DNA of 64,000 nt, from NCBI GenBank assembly GCA_013399695.1, contig VXAU01001251.1, positions 455,191 through 519,190 of the forward strand, written 5' to 3'. Made by a program: the position numbers and the translations under genes. The notes below the pieces were generated by a model, which saw only the letters and a program-made list of their open reading frames with translations, searched no databases and was not told the origin of the DNA. Shown piece after piece: positions 14,554-25,243 of this stretch. Position 1 is the stretch's first letter; each line of letters opens with the position of its first letter. This DNA comes from Formicarius rufipectus (lineage: Eukaryota; Chordata; Aves; Passeriformes; Formicariidae).

Positions 14554-14575
14554 AGTTTGCAAGATCTTGCAAACT
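14554..14575. repeat. Perfect 22-bp palindrome
   Basis: The 11-base arm AGTTTGCAAGA is followed directly, with no spacer, by its exact reverse complement. The centre is AGATCT, and each half carries TTGCAA, a C/EBP-like core. The symmetry stops sharply at both edges. It could be a dimer-binding site, a cruciform-capable sequence or chance. Confidence 0.85.
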
Positions 14576-15830
14576 GCCTGTTGAGACTGAATGGTAAAGG
14601 AACATACTCTCATGAGTCCCTGCTGCTTTTCAAAGTGCAACTCAGTAACCCTTGCCAAAAGTAAGAATAATCTCATGTTGCCATACTTTTAACTCTCTTT
14701 TGTGGCTTGAAAACCCCCAGCATCCAATGTCCCTATCATGCTGACAGATTTGAGTCTACAGTTTCTTCTTGAGGACTGGAATTCTTTGTGATTTTTCAAC
14801 TCTATCACTCAAGATTTACGTATTTTATTTGGTCTTGGCTTCCTTCTGCATTTTCTCCCTTGCTTTCTGAAGCTAAGTCACATTTCTCACTGATTTACAA
14901 ATGTATTTAAGGGGTTATTTTTTGTCATGGGTCAGCTGACAATGTTTACTTTTCAGAGAGGGATGTAAAAACGAATGATGGAAGAGACTTATATACATCA
15001 GTAATATGCAGATTACTTATAACATTGTTTTTCCCATTCAGGCATAATAAAACAACCACTATGTGAAAATACATGACTGCAGTTTATGGAGAACAGAAGC
15101 TTTAGTAGCTAACCAGAATTTCTTCAGTTTATGCTTTTGTTTCTGCTGTTGTTTGTAACCAGGAATGACAATTGTGTCTCTCTCATAGACTTAATTAGAT
15201 ATGATAACTAATTTCTGGAATTCAAACTCCTCTGAAACACAAGATTTTTCAAAATCTGTGTTCAGAGCTCATTCTTGGCTATCAAGTGCCTGTATTGTTC
15301 ACACACATAGGTAGAGAGAGGATACGAACTGTAATACAGGTGTTCAGGAGTATTTAACTAAGACTAGGAGGTGGAAATCTGCGTTTTCAGAGTGGCTATT
15401 TCTGTATTCTACACTAAATTATCAAGTTGCCACAGTTTAGTTAGCAACCATAACCTTTATCAGTGAAATTAAATCAGCTCCTGCACAGCTGGGAGAGGAT
15501 TTGAGAGCAAGACCACTACAGGTACTCTGTGTCCCTGCGGGGATGAATGGCCAGGACAGTGGTGGGAGGGAACCAGAGTTGATGGAGGAAGGTACTAAAA
15601 CTCATGGAAGGGGTAGAATGTATCTGCTGGTGTGGTAAAAATGTTGTAGAAAAAAAATTGGATTTTTTAGAAAAACATTAGTAGAACTTAAGACTATCTT
15701 CCTACCATCCTCTCTCCACAGTAATCTGCCATCACAGGAACGGTAGTTGAATCTGCCAGGACAGGAAAAATAATCTTGGCAGTGTATGGTGGAAATACAG
15801 GATATTTAAAATCCAAGGAGGTTAAACCCA

Positions 15831-15864
15831 CTACATTGCAGGAATCTGTCTACATTGCAGGAAT
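15831..15864. repeat. Two-copy short tandem duplication
   Basis: The 15-base word CTACATTGCAGGAAT occurs at 15831-15845 and again at 15850-15864, a period of 19. This is a small local duplication, probably from replication slippage. Confidence 0.85.
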
Positions 15865-16130
15865 TGCAGTCATAAGGGCTGCCTGGGGTAACTCCTTTTG
15901 TTACCATGGGAATAGAAGCAACTGATTTAGCAGCACAGCAGCTAGTCAGATTGGGTTAATTTGTGTGTATTTCACAGAAATGTATTTTCTCAGCTTCATG
16001 ACCTGAATTGTCATAAACATTAATCTGTTTGCTTGGCAATATTCAACAAAAAATATACACATCTTAAAAATTATGTGACATCAGGATTTGTACTATTATT
16101 TGGCAGAGTAGGAATCTGAAAAGTCTGTAT

Positions 16131-16153
16131 TTTTTGTTTGTTTGTTTGTTTTA
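16131..16153. repeat. (GTTT)n microsatellite
   Basis: A T-rich tract with GTTT units. It is one of several GTTT/AAAC-type tracts in the window. Confidence 0.9.
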
Positions 16154-16969
16154 AGGAAAATAAATAGAAACAAACCAGAGAAAAGCTGGTTTATCACTAT
16201 AGATTTTTAACTGCTTTTTGATGAAATTTATTGCATAGATGAGCTGATGCCAACAGCAAAGCTATTTCCTCTGATCAGCAATAAAAAAAAAAATTAGAGA
16301 TTGACAAACGGATTCAGTAAGATAATTTAGACAATCATTATTTTATAAATGGCGTTTTAACTGTCCTCAATAACTGTAGAACATGATTAGCTTAGTTCCC
16401 CTCAATCAAGCCTTACTGTGCTTTGCCCACTTGAGATTTTTTCTCAAATCAGAAATTACCTAGAATTGCAGACCCTCACATTCTTATTTTCTGAATTAAG
16501 TTTCCACTATGGAAACATGTTATAATTAAAATAGTAGGTGTGTTTAAAGTTCTTTAATTTGATTTTGAGAGGTAAAAGAATTAAACCACCTCAGATTCAT
16601 AGAAGACTTGGATTGTACATAATGGAATTTTTATTGGCACCAGGTTGTCTGTGCAATGCTTATTAAAAAGGGCAGTTAAAGAGAGAGGGAACCTAAAAAA
16701 ATAAATTTTGAGTGGTCCATTTGAGACAGTATCCTTTCTATTATTTTATACAGAGAATATAAGTCAACTGCTGAATGTCTTTGTAATGATAGTCTTGATG
16801 AAAACCTGGATAATTAACCTGGATGACAAACTGTGTTCCGGATGGCAAACTCATGAATTGCTTAAAAATTCAACTAGAATTTCATAGAAGATAAAGGACC
16901 CAAAACCTCTGAAATGCAAAGGTGTGGTCTCTGATTTGGGAAGCCTTTAAGCCACAGACTTCAGAAGTC

Positions 16970-17040
16970 ACTACTGGCAGTATCATAATGGTTATAATTT
17001 CATACATGATTTGCTATTAGCTTAGGAAAATACTTAGCTA
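16970..17040 (+). pseudogene. U4 snRNA-like pseudogene (5' half)
   Basis: TGGCAGTATC followed by ATA matches the 5' part of vertebrate U4 snRNA (TGGCAGTATCGTA) with one change. Further blocks then follow in the right order and at about the right spacing: AATG, GTT, GATT, TGCTA, TTAG and AAAA. They correspond to the U4 region that includes stem I/II and the 5' stem-loop neighbourhood. The CG-rich middle is replaced and small deletions are present, so the copy could not work as U4. snRNA pseudogenes are common in vertebrate genomes. Similarity fades in the 3' half. The call rests on ordered short matches made from memory and could be coincidence. Confidence 0.4.
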
Positions 17041-20000
17041 AGGAGTTTAGCATTTGCTTGTGGATCCCCTCTTTAGCGTAAACAATCACCATTGTTTTGA
17101 TTTTATGGCTGATATTAGTCAACCACAATGGACTAATCAATCATCTCCTCCATCCTTCCATGCTACATGTCAGCAATTCACTGATGTACCCTCAGATACA
17201 TCTTTGTGTGCTCTCCAATGTCAGCCAGCCATGTTGTGCAGACCTCAGGGAGGGGAGTCCAAGTATTCTCCTCATAGTCTGTCCAAGTGGAGAATTTCAC
17301 TAATTGCTAAACATTTCTTGCTTGCATTACCCCTTGTCTAGCTTTAAGTCTCATGCCTTAGGTAAATATACTTATGTCTTTTGCGAGAAACAAAACGGTG
17401 TATACAGCTTGCATTCACTTCTGAAGGAGGTGTGTTTTGTTATCTGGTTACTGCAAATTCTTGTTTGATGGTGGTAAAATAAGTTCCAAGTAGAGGCTGT
17501 GGCACAGGTTATAACCTACTCCAAATGTTAAGCTCAGCTTTTCTGCTGGGTGGTGACAGCAAAGACTACAGGACCTGAGGAAACCATGAAGGCACTAGTT
17601 TTGGAGTCAAATATCCTGTTGATCACCAAGAATGAATTTAAGAGTGAGGTTTAGCAGTTCTTTACATCTATCTCATAACTCTGCATGATATCGCTTGTCC
17701 AAAGAAGGGCAGAACACATTCAGGTGTCCAAGCTCTGCTGTATATCATATGCTCCAGGCATTGCCATGGCTTCTCACGGTGACTCCTAATAGCAGTGGGA
17801 CTGAAATTTTCTGCATTAAAGAATAGTTTTTGTTGAAACAGTCACTATTCCCAAATAATTTCAATCTGAGTAAAAAGTTCTCCAGAAAAATTGTAAATTA
17901 AACTCAAAACCAAAAAACCTTCAGAGATTGTTTACGTGTGGGAAAAGACTTAAACGTCTTTCTTGACATTCTTAATTTCAGCTTGGAACTTTTTTCATCC
18001 TATTTTATGTCACTTAATTACAACCTCTTATTATAATGAGAGATCATATTATTTTAACTTTATTTCAGAATCACTAGAGAATTGTTGCTTATGTTTTAAT
18101 ACTTGTCCTTCTAGACCAAACTACCTCCTTTTTTATTAAATTGTAGGAAACTCCACACACAGAACTCAAACAAAAGGGACATGGGAACAAATTTTGTTTT
18201 CACTTTGAACAACCATCATTAAATAGAAATTTCCTGTAGTGATGTTATAATAAATTAATATTAATAACATTAAATTTGAATAAAATTATGGATTTAAAAT
18301 ATTATGCAATTAAAACATCTGTTTATATGTCACTAAAATGTTTTGAAACTGGATGAAAACACATTTCATTACGACAGAATTTCTTCACAAATCTGGAAAT
18401 TCCCATTTATAGTCAGTTTCATTTTTTAAGCTCTTATGTAGCATCAGTTATGTATATATAAATCTCCTAGTTGACATGGAACTTATTTAAAACATAACTC
18501 TGAGAGATAAGCTTATGAGATACACATCTCATTTCTGAGATGGGCCCAGTGGGACAGCAATTAAGCAATCATCTTCCAACCCAGTTCAATAATGGCAAAT
18601 AAAGGCTTGAAAATCAACCAAAACACTACTTGAACATATTTTAGTATTTTTTATTACTATTAAAAAAGTAGTTTATAAGTTGTTCCTGCCTTTCAGGCAT
18701 TCTACAAATCCCCAACACAATGTCTGGAGCATTGTTCTTATTAATACCTTCCTCAAGCAGAAGGCTGTAAATTTTTCTGCATTGTGGAAGGTATATTGTG
18801 AAGAACCACAGTGAAAACAAATATCCTTATTGGAATTTTTCAAGTCATACCTTTTATTTATTTTTGCTTTTGTTACTGTTTGGTGATAGAAACTGAGTCT
18901 TACCAAGTCCTGTGAATGCCCTCAAGGCCCATGAGCAATTTTCCAAGGGAATTCACGTTGCTTTCATCAATAGCAATATCTCAAGACAATCCAGGACTGC
19001 AGTTAAAGCAGCCTGGAGACTTCTTTAGCTGATTGAAGTTGGGTCATCTTGATCTGTAGGGACAGTTCTTGTGCTCAGATAGTTTTGCCTTTAGCCACAT
19101 CCATTTTCTCCCTCTAATTCTGTTTCCTTAGGTATTCAGTCCCTCACCAAGAAAACTCAGGGGAATTCCCAGGAGGACAAGTCTGTTGGCTTGACATTCC
19201 CTTTGTGTGGCTGCCAGGGTTCAATGTGGAGCTGGGCATAGTGTGTAGTCTGTGGTATTCTGCTGTAGCAGAGAGCACAGACGCAAAGCTACTTTCCAAC
19301 CAGTTGCTTTGGATATCTATTTCTTTCTCATCTGGCTCTTGAAGAAAGAGGGCAAAGTTTTATGGACTGTACAGAATTTATCCACTGCAAGAAAAAAAAA
19401 AACAAAAAAACAAAAACTTCCACCAAAGTAAATAGGTTGACAAAAAAATTCACTATCTTTCTCCTTATGTTCCTTTCCAGTAGCAGAGACAGGAAGCAGA
19501 GGCACAGAGAAATTTTTTGCTTACTGAACTGGATGTTTCAGAGACACATTTGTTTTATTTTTTTTAGAATAGTTCTGCACAGATTTTTTTTTTTCAGGAA
19601 AATAAAAATTGAAAAATATTGAAAAATATTTCACCATTTGAGAAAGGTCCTATCAAGAAGACTTTATCAATTTAGTTAGTGAATTTTTCATCCTCGCTAA
19701 AAGAATAACATTTAACCCTTCCCGAGTATAGCAACAATTTATAATTTACAAAAAATTAGAAAACCGTCACTATTTAGCTCACTGTGTTTTCTAACATAGA
19801 ATTGTATAACTTTATTTAGTGAAACACAATAAAACAAATTAGTGTAACTAGGGTAAAACCTCAAGTTTTAAGGAGAATTGTTCCAGGATCTTTAGAGTTA
19901 ACCATCTGCATTTCCTAAAGGCCTTTCTCACAAATGCTATACCCTATGCATCTGATGTGAGCAGCCAAAGAGCTGCTTATTGATCCAGAAGCCTCATTAC

Positions 20001-23000
20001 AACTTGTACAATGTGAACTTACCATCACTGGTCATACCATTAGAGTAATTATCTTATTTCATTAGTGATAATGCCATTTTGCATTACAGTATATTGGCTC
20101 ACTTAAAAAGTAATGAAGATTTGCAACCTGGAGATACATTTGTTAACTTCAGAGCTTGCCTCTAAACATGTCCTTGCTCTTGCTAACTGCCAGGATCTGC
20201 CCTGGGCAGCAGTGCTGAAGCCTGTGTGGTTCTGAGAGTGGCCACGCTCATAAACTGACAGTGCAATGCTCTTTAAATGAAAGTAAGGCACTGATGGCCA
20301 TGCCTGGTTTCCTGGAGGTTAGGGGAGACAACTGCATCTCTGGGTTTTGGACCCTAAAAGGCAGTTTATTTCTCATTAGTATACCAAAAATTATAAGCCA
20401 GACCCACCAAGAATGTAATTTTGCTCCCAGCATCATGGTCTCATATCAGGATCTGACCTTTCACCGTGTGGTGGCTCCATCTCAGAGCAAACAAATGGCT
20501 TCTGAACAGGATGAAAACACTAGTGAGTGAAACATCAAAAAGATAATGTATGTGAGTTTCTCCCACATGGTTTACTGCTTCTTTTTCTTCTTTTCACACA
20601 CTGACTTGTAGAGCAAAATGTAAATTCCTGTGGAGACTAGCAAAACTCATCATCAGCTTAGGTGCAGAAAAATTAACTTGAGGCTGTGCCTGAGGTGCTT
20701 CACTGCAGGGCAGTAGAATTCGTGGCTGGATCCTGAATATTTGTTAATCTTAGTTGGCAACCTCCATTCTGAGTCAAGTGGAGGCTGTCAGGTATTTTCT
20801 GTTCTTCCTTGGACTCTTTGTCCTTCTACCAGTGAGTTCATCAAGGAAGCAAACTCTGGGTTGGTTCCATCTCTTGTACCTTTGCTCTCTAAGCTTTTAG
20901 TCAATAAGCAGAACATTCTCTTACAGGACATGCTTCTCACCAGAGACGTGCAGCACTTGGGCTTCAACTCATACATCACAAAGCCCACTCTCAGGTTTGG
21001 TACTGGAATTGTTAAATACACGAATAGATCAAATGTATTTTCATACATTTGATTCACTATTATATATTTTAACACTGGGCAAACTGATCAGTGTTTTTCA
21101 ACCAAGCAAAAAGCTAATGTATTTGGAGATTAGACTGGAAAGCTGTTCAGAAGAATATCTGAAATCTAGGATGACAACAGAAAACATATGGTTTCACTCT
21201 CTTATCCTTGCTTTCAGTTATGAAAATACCTCATAGTCCTTCCCTACCATAGAAGAGAATGGACTTTTCTTAGAGAAAAAGTTTATCAGAGTGGACAGAG
21301 CCCGAGTTCTCTCTTGCAGTTACACACAAAGTGATTCACATGTCAAGCAGCCCCTGTGGTCTCTATTTTTATTTCTGCTAGCTAGTTAGTACTGGAATCT
21401 GCTGCCTTAGCCCTTTTGATTTGTTCTTAAATTATATGACACCATGAATAAAGTTTCGGATTACTTATTTCTGACCAGTCCTTGGAAATACACTGACACT
21501 AGTGAGTTGTTTTCTTTAACTGAGCTTTTGTTCCTCAAGGACTGCCATTAAAACCACAGAGTGGGTTATCTCAGTGTGCTGGTTTGGTCAGTCTCAGGCA
21601 TTTGACACAGCATGTAAGGGATGCAAGAATTACCATATCCAGTGTCAGCACTGAACCCTGTCCTATCCAGTATCCAAGAGGGCTAAAACCAGGTCTTTTG
21701 CAACCAAATGTAAGTAGATTCATCATATATAATTAGAAAATCAAGCTCAATTGTCATGCCAGTCTGAGGCTGGAACAGAATTTAATAGTTGAATAACATT
21801 TCAAAGATTCTTTTCATCCTAGTAAAACTGTGAATCATGGAATTTTATTGTTTTCTCTTTATAGGCTTGCCACTATGATAGACAAGTACAAATCCTGTGC
21901 ACAGAAAATAAACCGAGAGGCTCAGAAGAGGGAAAGAGTTTATAAAAATTAGTATCTAATAATTCCTTACACATGCTAATATCTTAAACAAGAATTACTG
22001 AGGACTTACCTCTTGTAACTGTGTTAAAAAATAATTAAAGCCACTTCATGGCTTAAATTCTCAAAACCAACAGGCCTCATTATCCTACTGTAAGGCTGTA
22101 GATGCTGGTGATGAATCTCCCATAGCAGTTGGTAGTACAGGCCTTTAAATGTAAACAGATGTTGTTCCTTCATGGCAGATAGATGCAGTAAACTCACATT
22201 CTAACTCCTTGACTCCAGGACAGAAGTCAAGCAACATGCAAATTATTTGCAGTGAAACATAAAATAAGAAACCTGAACAACTAAATCTTCTTGCTTATCC
22301 AAAACTGTCACCTTATCATGTTCTTGTCATTCAAAGAAATGGTCTTCACTGTGAAAACATGTGGGATAAACACCAGAAATCATCATACTTTTGACGCATG
22401 CAGACAAACACACTCACAAAATGGTCTAGGTTCTGCACAGACAGTCAATCATTTAATTCTAGAAGTCTAGACAGCATCAGAGCACTATGAAACACACTAC
22501 CAGAAACAATATCACACAGTCAAAGTGATGGATTAGCAAATTTCATCACTCTTTTCTAACACTGAGATTTTATGAATTGTTCATTGTGGGTTTTGATTTG
22601 ATGTTATGAAAGATGGACTTGATAAATGCCTTGCTTGTAGTTATTTATTTTTTGTTATGGTTCTAGCTGAAACACAGATGATTATTTCTTCAGAGTACAT
22701 GTGAAGATAGCACTGTTGAGGTTAACTAATGGTATGATATATATTCAAAGTGTCTAATTGAAGGGAGGGAGAACAGCTGCTCCTTTCAAGATCAATCTCA
22801 GGTATCAAGAGCATGAATTACTGCTTTCTAATCTCCTCAGTCATGCCCCTAGATTGTAAAACCAGAGGCTTTATTGCAGAATTGCTCCTAGAAAACCATC
22901 TAATAATTATCTGATCTTTGAAATGGATACAAACTCACCATATCCTTGGGAGCAACAGGTAAAGGTCACACGCTGAAATTGCTGCGAGTACACACAACCA

Positions 23001-24955
23001 GGCATGGATATTGCTAACTAAAGATATTTGTAATGACTACACAAATCTTACTGAGCCATCAAAACTGTGTGAAATATAATGGTTATAATCCCGACAGGAA
23101 CATATTGCAAGTAATCCTGATGAAATTAATGGCAGATATTACAAAAGTATGATGGTATTTTGTAAGTACTTCCCTAAAACTTTACCTCATCTTTACCTCT
23201 AGGATTCCACTGTATTCAAGGGAAAGAGCCAGGTTGCAATAGAAAATTATTCAAAGCAAGAACCTTCATTTGATTCTTTGAATATGCCTCTGAGGAGTCC
23301 TTCCCACTGCAGAAGATAGTGGTGAGTCATGAATATTTTGCAATGTCCTGTAAAGCGTTGTGCTGGTGCACACCCACATCAAAGATCAGCCAGTGCTTTG
23401 CAAATCCACACCTGGCTCTACAGTGTGAAATTCTCTCCAGATCTGGCATAAAACTTTCCTTTGAAGGCAAAGCTGCATTTTGCTGTTGTGGGACAGATGA
23501 TTCAGACTTGTCAGGAGAGCCCAGCTTGCCCTTCCCATTGCCCCTACAGAAACATGTCTGAGGGGACTGAGACTGAGAGATGCCATCCCAAATTTCCCAC
23601 ATTGCGTAGATACTGCTACTTCAGACACCTTCATAGAATGACATGCGTGATGGGGATAGGGGGATTGTGCTGCTCAGTTTTGCCATGCCTTTTTGGCAGA
23701 AAGCGTTCCTTGAAAATCTGTGGAGCAGAGCTGTGCCCCTTAGTTTTACAAAAATCCATCCAAAGAAAATGGAAGAAATATTACAAGTGATTACTGTACC
23801 TATGGTTGAAGTTACCTGACAAGTGATGAGTGCCCTTTCCTTTGCAGATTTTTTGGTTGTTTGGCAAGAGGGTATTACTGGAAGAAAAGGATCCACCTGA
23901 CTAAGTGTTCATGATGATAATTTTTGCTAATTAAGTCTTTCTTCCAAGATTTGATTAATAGAAACTACAGCCATCCTATAACAGAAAAAAAAAAAAAAAG
24001 AGACTATAAGAGATAAAATAATAATGCAAAGCATACGCAGGAAACATGTCAGAAGACTTTGATGTCCTGCTGCAGCAATGGTGCTTCTGCTTGGAGGGAT
24101 GCAGTGCATGAGAGAGAGTAGGAAATTTGCTTCTGAGTATCTCTGTCTTGTAGGAGAATTATCTAAAATCTGTATATATAGCAAAAAGTGGGACACAGTG
24201 GAATGGGCAGAGTGCAGCAAGACAACTAAAACAAAGGGCCGGATGATAAAGTAATCATCATTTTACACCTGAAGGAGATCTGTAGCAGTGCTCCGCCCTG
24301 AACAGAAAATACACTGTGAGTCTCCTCTTATTGTCTGAGGTTTCCAAAGGATTCCTGAGCAAACAACCACGGGTAGTTCAACATCCTAATTATAGCCTGC
24401 TCACCATCCATTCCTGAAGTGTTGCTGAGTTCTCTGGCACAACAGCTGTTTGAATGTACTTCCCAGAAGTCTTGGGCTCCCTGCCATGGTAACACACTTG
24501 ATTTATGTCAGACTTTTACCAGGGGATCTAGGGGAGACTTGATCATGCAGCTGATTATGATTTTTTCCTTCAGACCCAGGAGCCAAGAGCAGCCCTAGTC
24601 GTGTTCATGCCCATAGGTGTCCAAGAAAAGGCCCTGGAGTCATCTGCTCCCTTGAATGCTCCTTGAGGAAGCCAAATCTACCTCCATGTGGGATGAAGAG
24701 CTTTTTCTACCTCTTGCTGGCTCCCTTGACAAAGTGCTAGACTTGCTAAAAAGGACTTCCACTTTTTCTTCAGTTATTGGAATGTTTAAAGCTTCTAAAC
24801 ACAAATCACTATTTTATTTTTATTTTTTTTTATTTTTCAATTATTTAAAGAAAGAAGTAAGAACATGGGGCCAAAACACCTCATAGCTCCCTGGGGTTCA
24901 AGCCCATGGCCTCAGTCCATGGTGTGAATGAGACTGAGTCCCTCCACACTGGCAG
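17041..24955. other. Unique AT-rich non-coding DNA
   Basis: Reading frames are 109 codons or fewer and unrecognised. Low-complexity spots lie at 19389-19413 (A-rich with C), 19556-19575 (T-rich), 23985-23999 (15 A) and 24806-24838 (T-rich). A short match to a CR1 end near 18569-18592 is too weak to call. The stretch 23319-23790 is a little more GC-rich and has frames on both strands, but none looks like a known protein. Confidence 0.7.
23985..23999. repeat. Poly-A run (15 bases)
   Basis: An uninterrupted adenine homopolymer with no recognisable retroposed sequence in front of it. Confidence 0.9.
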
Positions 24956-25197
24956 CAGGAGGATTAAGAACAGTGAGTCTTGGCCCAATGTACAGAGCAG
25001 GCCCTATGTATGTGTATGGAGTATCCCCTAAGTTTCCACTGCGTCAGGACTATTTGTTTCTAGGATACAGGGAACATGTTCAACAAGTAGTGCAGGCAAA
25101 TCAAGTGGCTCGAAACTTTCTTGGCTGGAAGATCCAGAGTGGGACTGTAACTGATTATAACACCTTTTATGTTCTGAGAAGTCTCAACGATCCTTAA
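24956..25197 (+). CDS. Candidate terminal coding exon or retrocopy, unknown protein
   Basis: An open frame of about 80 codons runs from a NAGNAG-type acceptor (GGCAGCAG at 24951-24958, behind a short pyrimidine stretch) to a TAA at 25195-25197. The frame is also open from an ATG at 24928, but an in-frame TGA lies directly before that ATG. This suits either a 3' terminal exon or a small gene starting at 24928 with 89 codons. The peptide is rich in Tyr, Phe, Gly and Pro in its first half (SLGPMYRAGPMYVYGVSP) and has a helical-looking VQQVVQANQVARNF segment. It has one Trp, no Cys and no membrane segment, and it ends in RSLNDP. The frame keeps several CpG-containing codons (CGT, CGA, AAC-GAT) in a CpG-poor region, which favours selection or recent origin. 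AATAAA follows at 25238-25243. I do not recognise the protein. It could still be a chance frame. Confidence 0.4.
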
Positions 25198-25237
25198 TTT
25201 AGCTTTATAAATAAGAGCTGATAGTTACTTGACAGTA

Positions 25238-25243
25238 AATAAA
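25238..25243 (+). promoter_or_regulatory. AATAAA polyadenylation signal candidate
   Basis: A canonical hexamer lies 40 bases after the stop of the candidate exon ending at 25197. AATAAA is frequent by chance in this AT-rich DNA, so it matters only together with the preceding frame. Confidence 0.35.

Larger units (their letters stand above)
4876..16969. other. Unique AT-rich non-coding DNA
   Basis: No recognisable gene. This interval contains the longest frame of the window (11437-11910, 157 codons), which I judge to be a chance frame. It also holds a GC-richer patch at about 12330-12610, a motif-rich segment at 12840-13640 and a perfect palindrome at 14554-14575. Small A-rich tracts occur at 7675-7695, 7805-7830 and 8153-8165. 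Confidence 0.7.

Noticed and set aside
18569..18592. ATCATCTTCCAACCCAGTTC resembles a CR1 3' end
   Set aside because: The match is short and the terminal ATTCTATG repeat is missing. Not strong enough to call.
21576..21590. TGTGCTGGTTTGG, the start of another common avian LTR repeat
   Set aside because: Only about 13 bases match. The following sequence does not continue the known repeat.
24574..24666. Possible exon after a TTTTTTCCTTCAG acceptor upstream of the candidate terminal exon
   Set aside because: Only 30 codons before a stop, no donor in frame, and the peptide does not look coding. The acceptor alone is not evidence.
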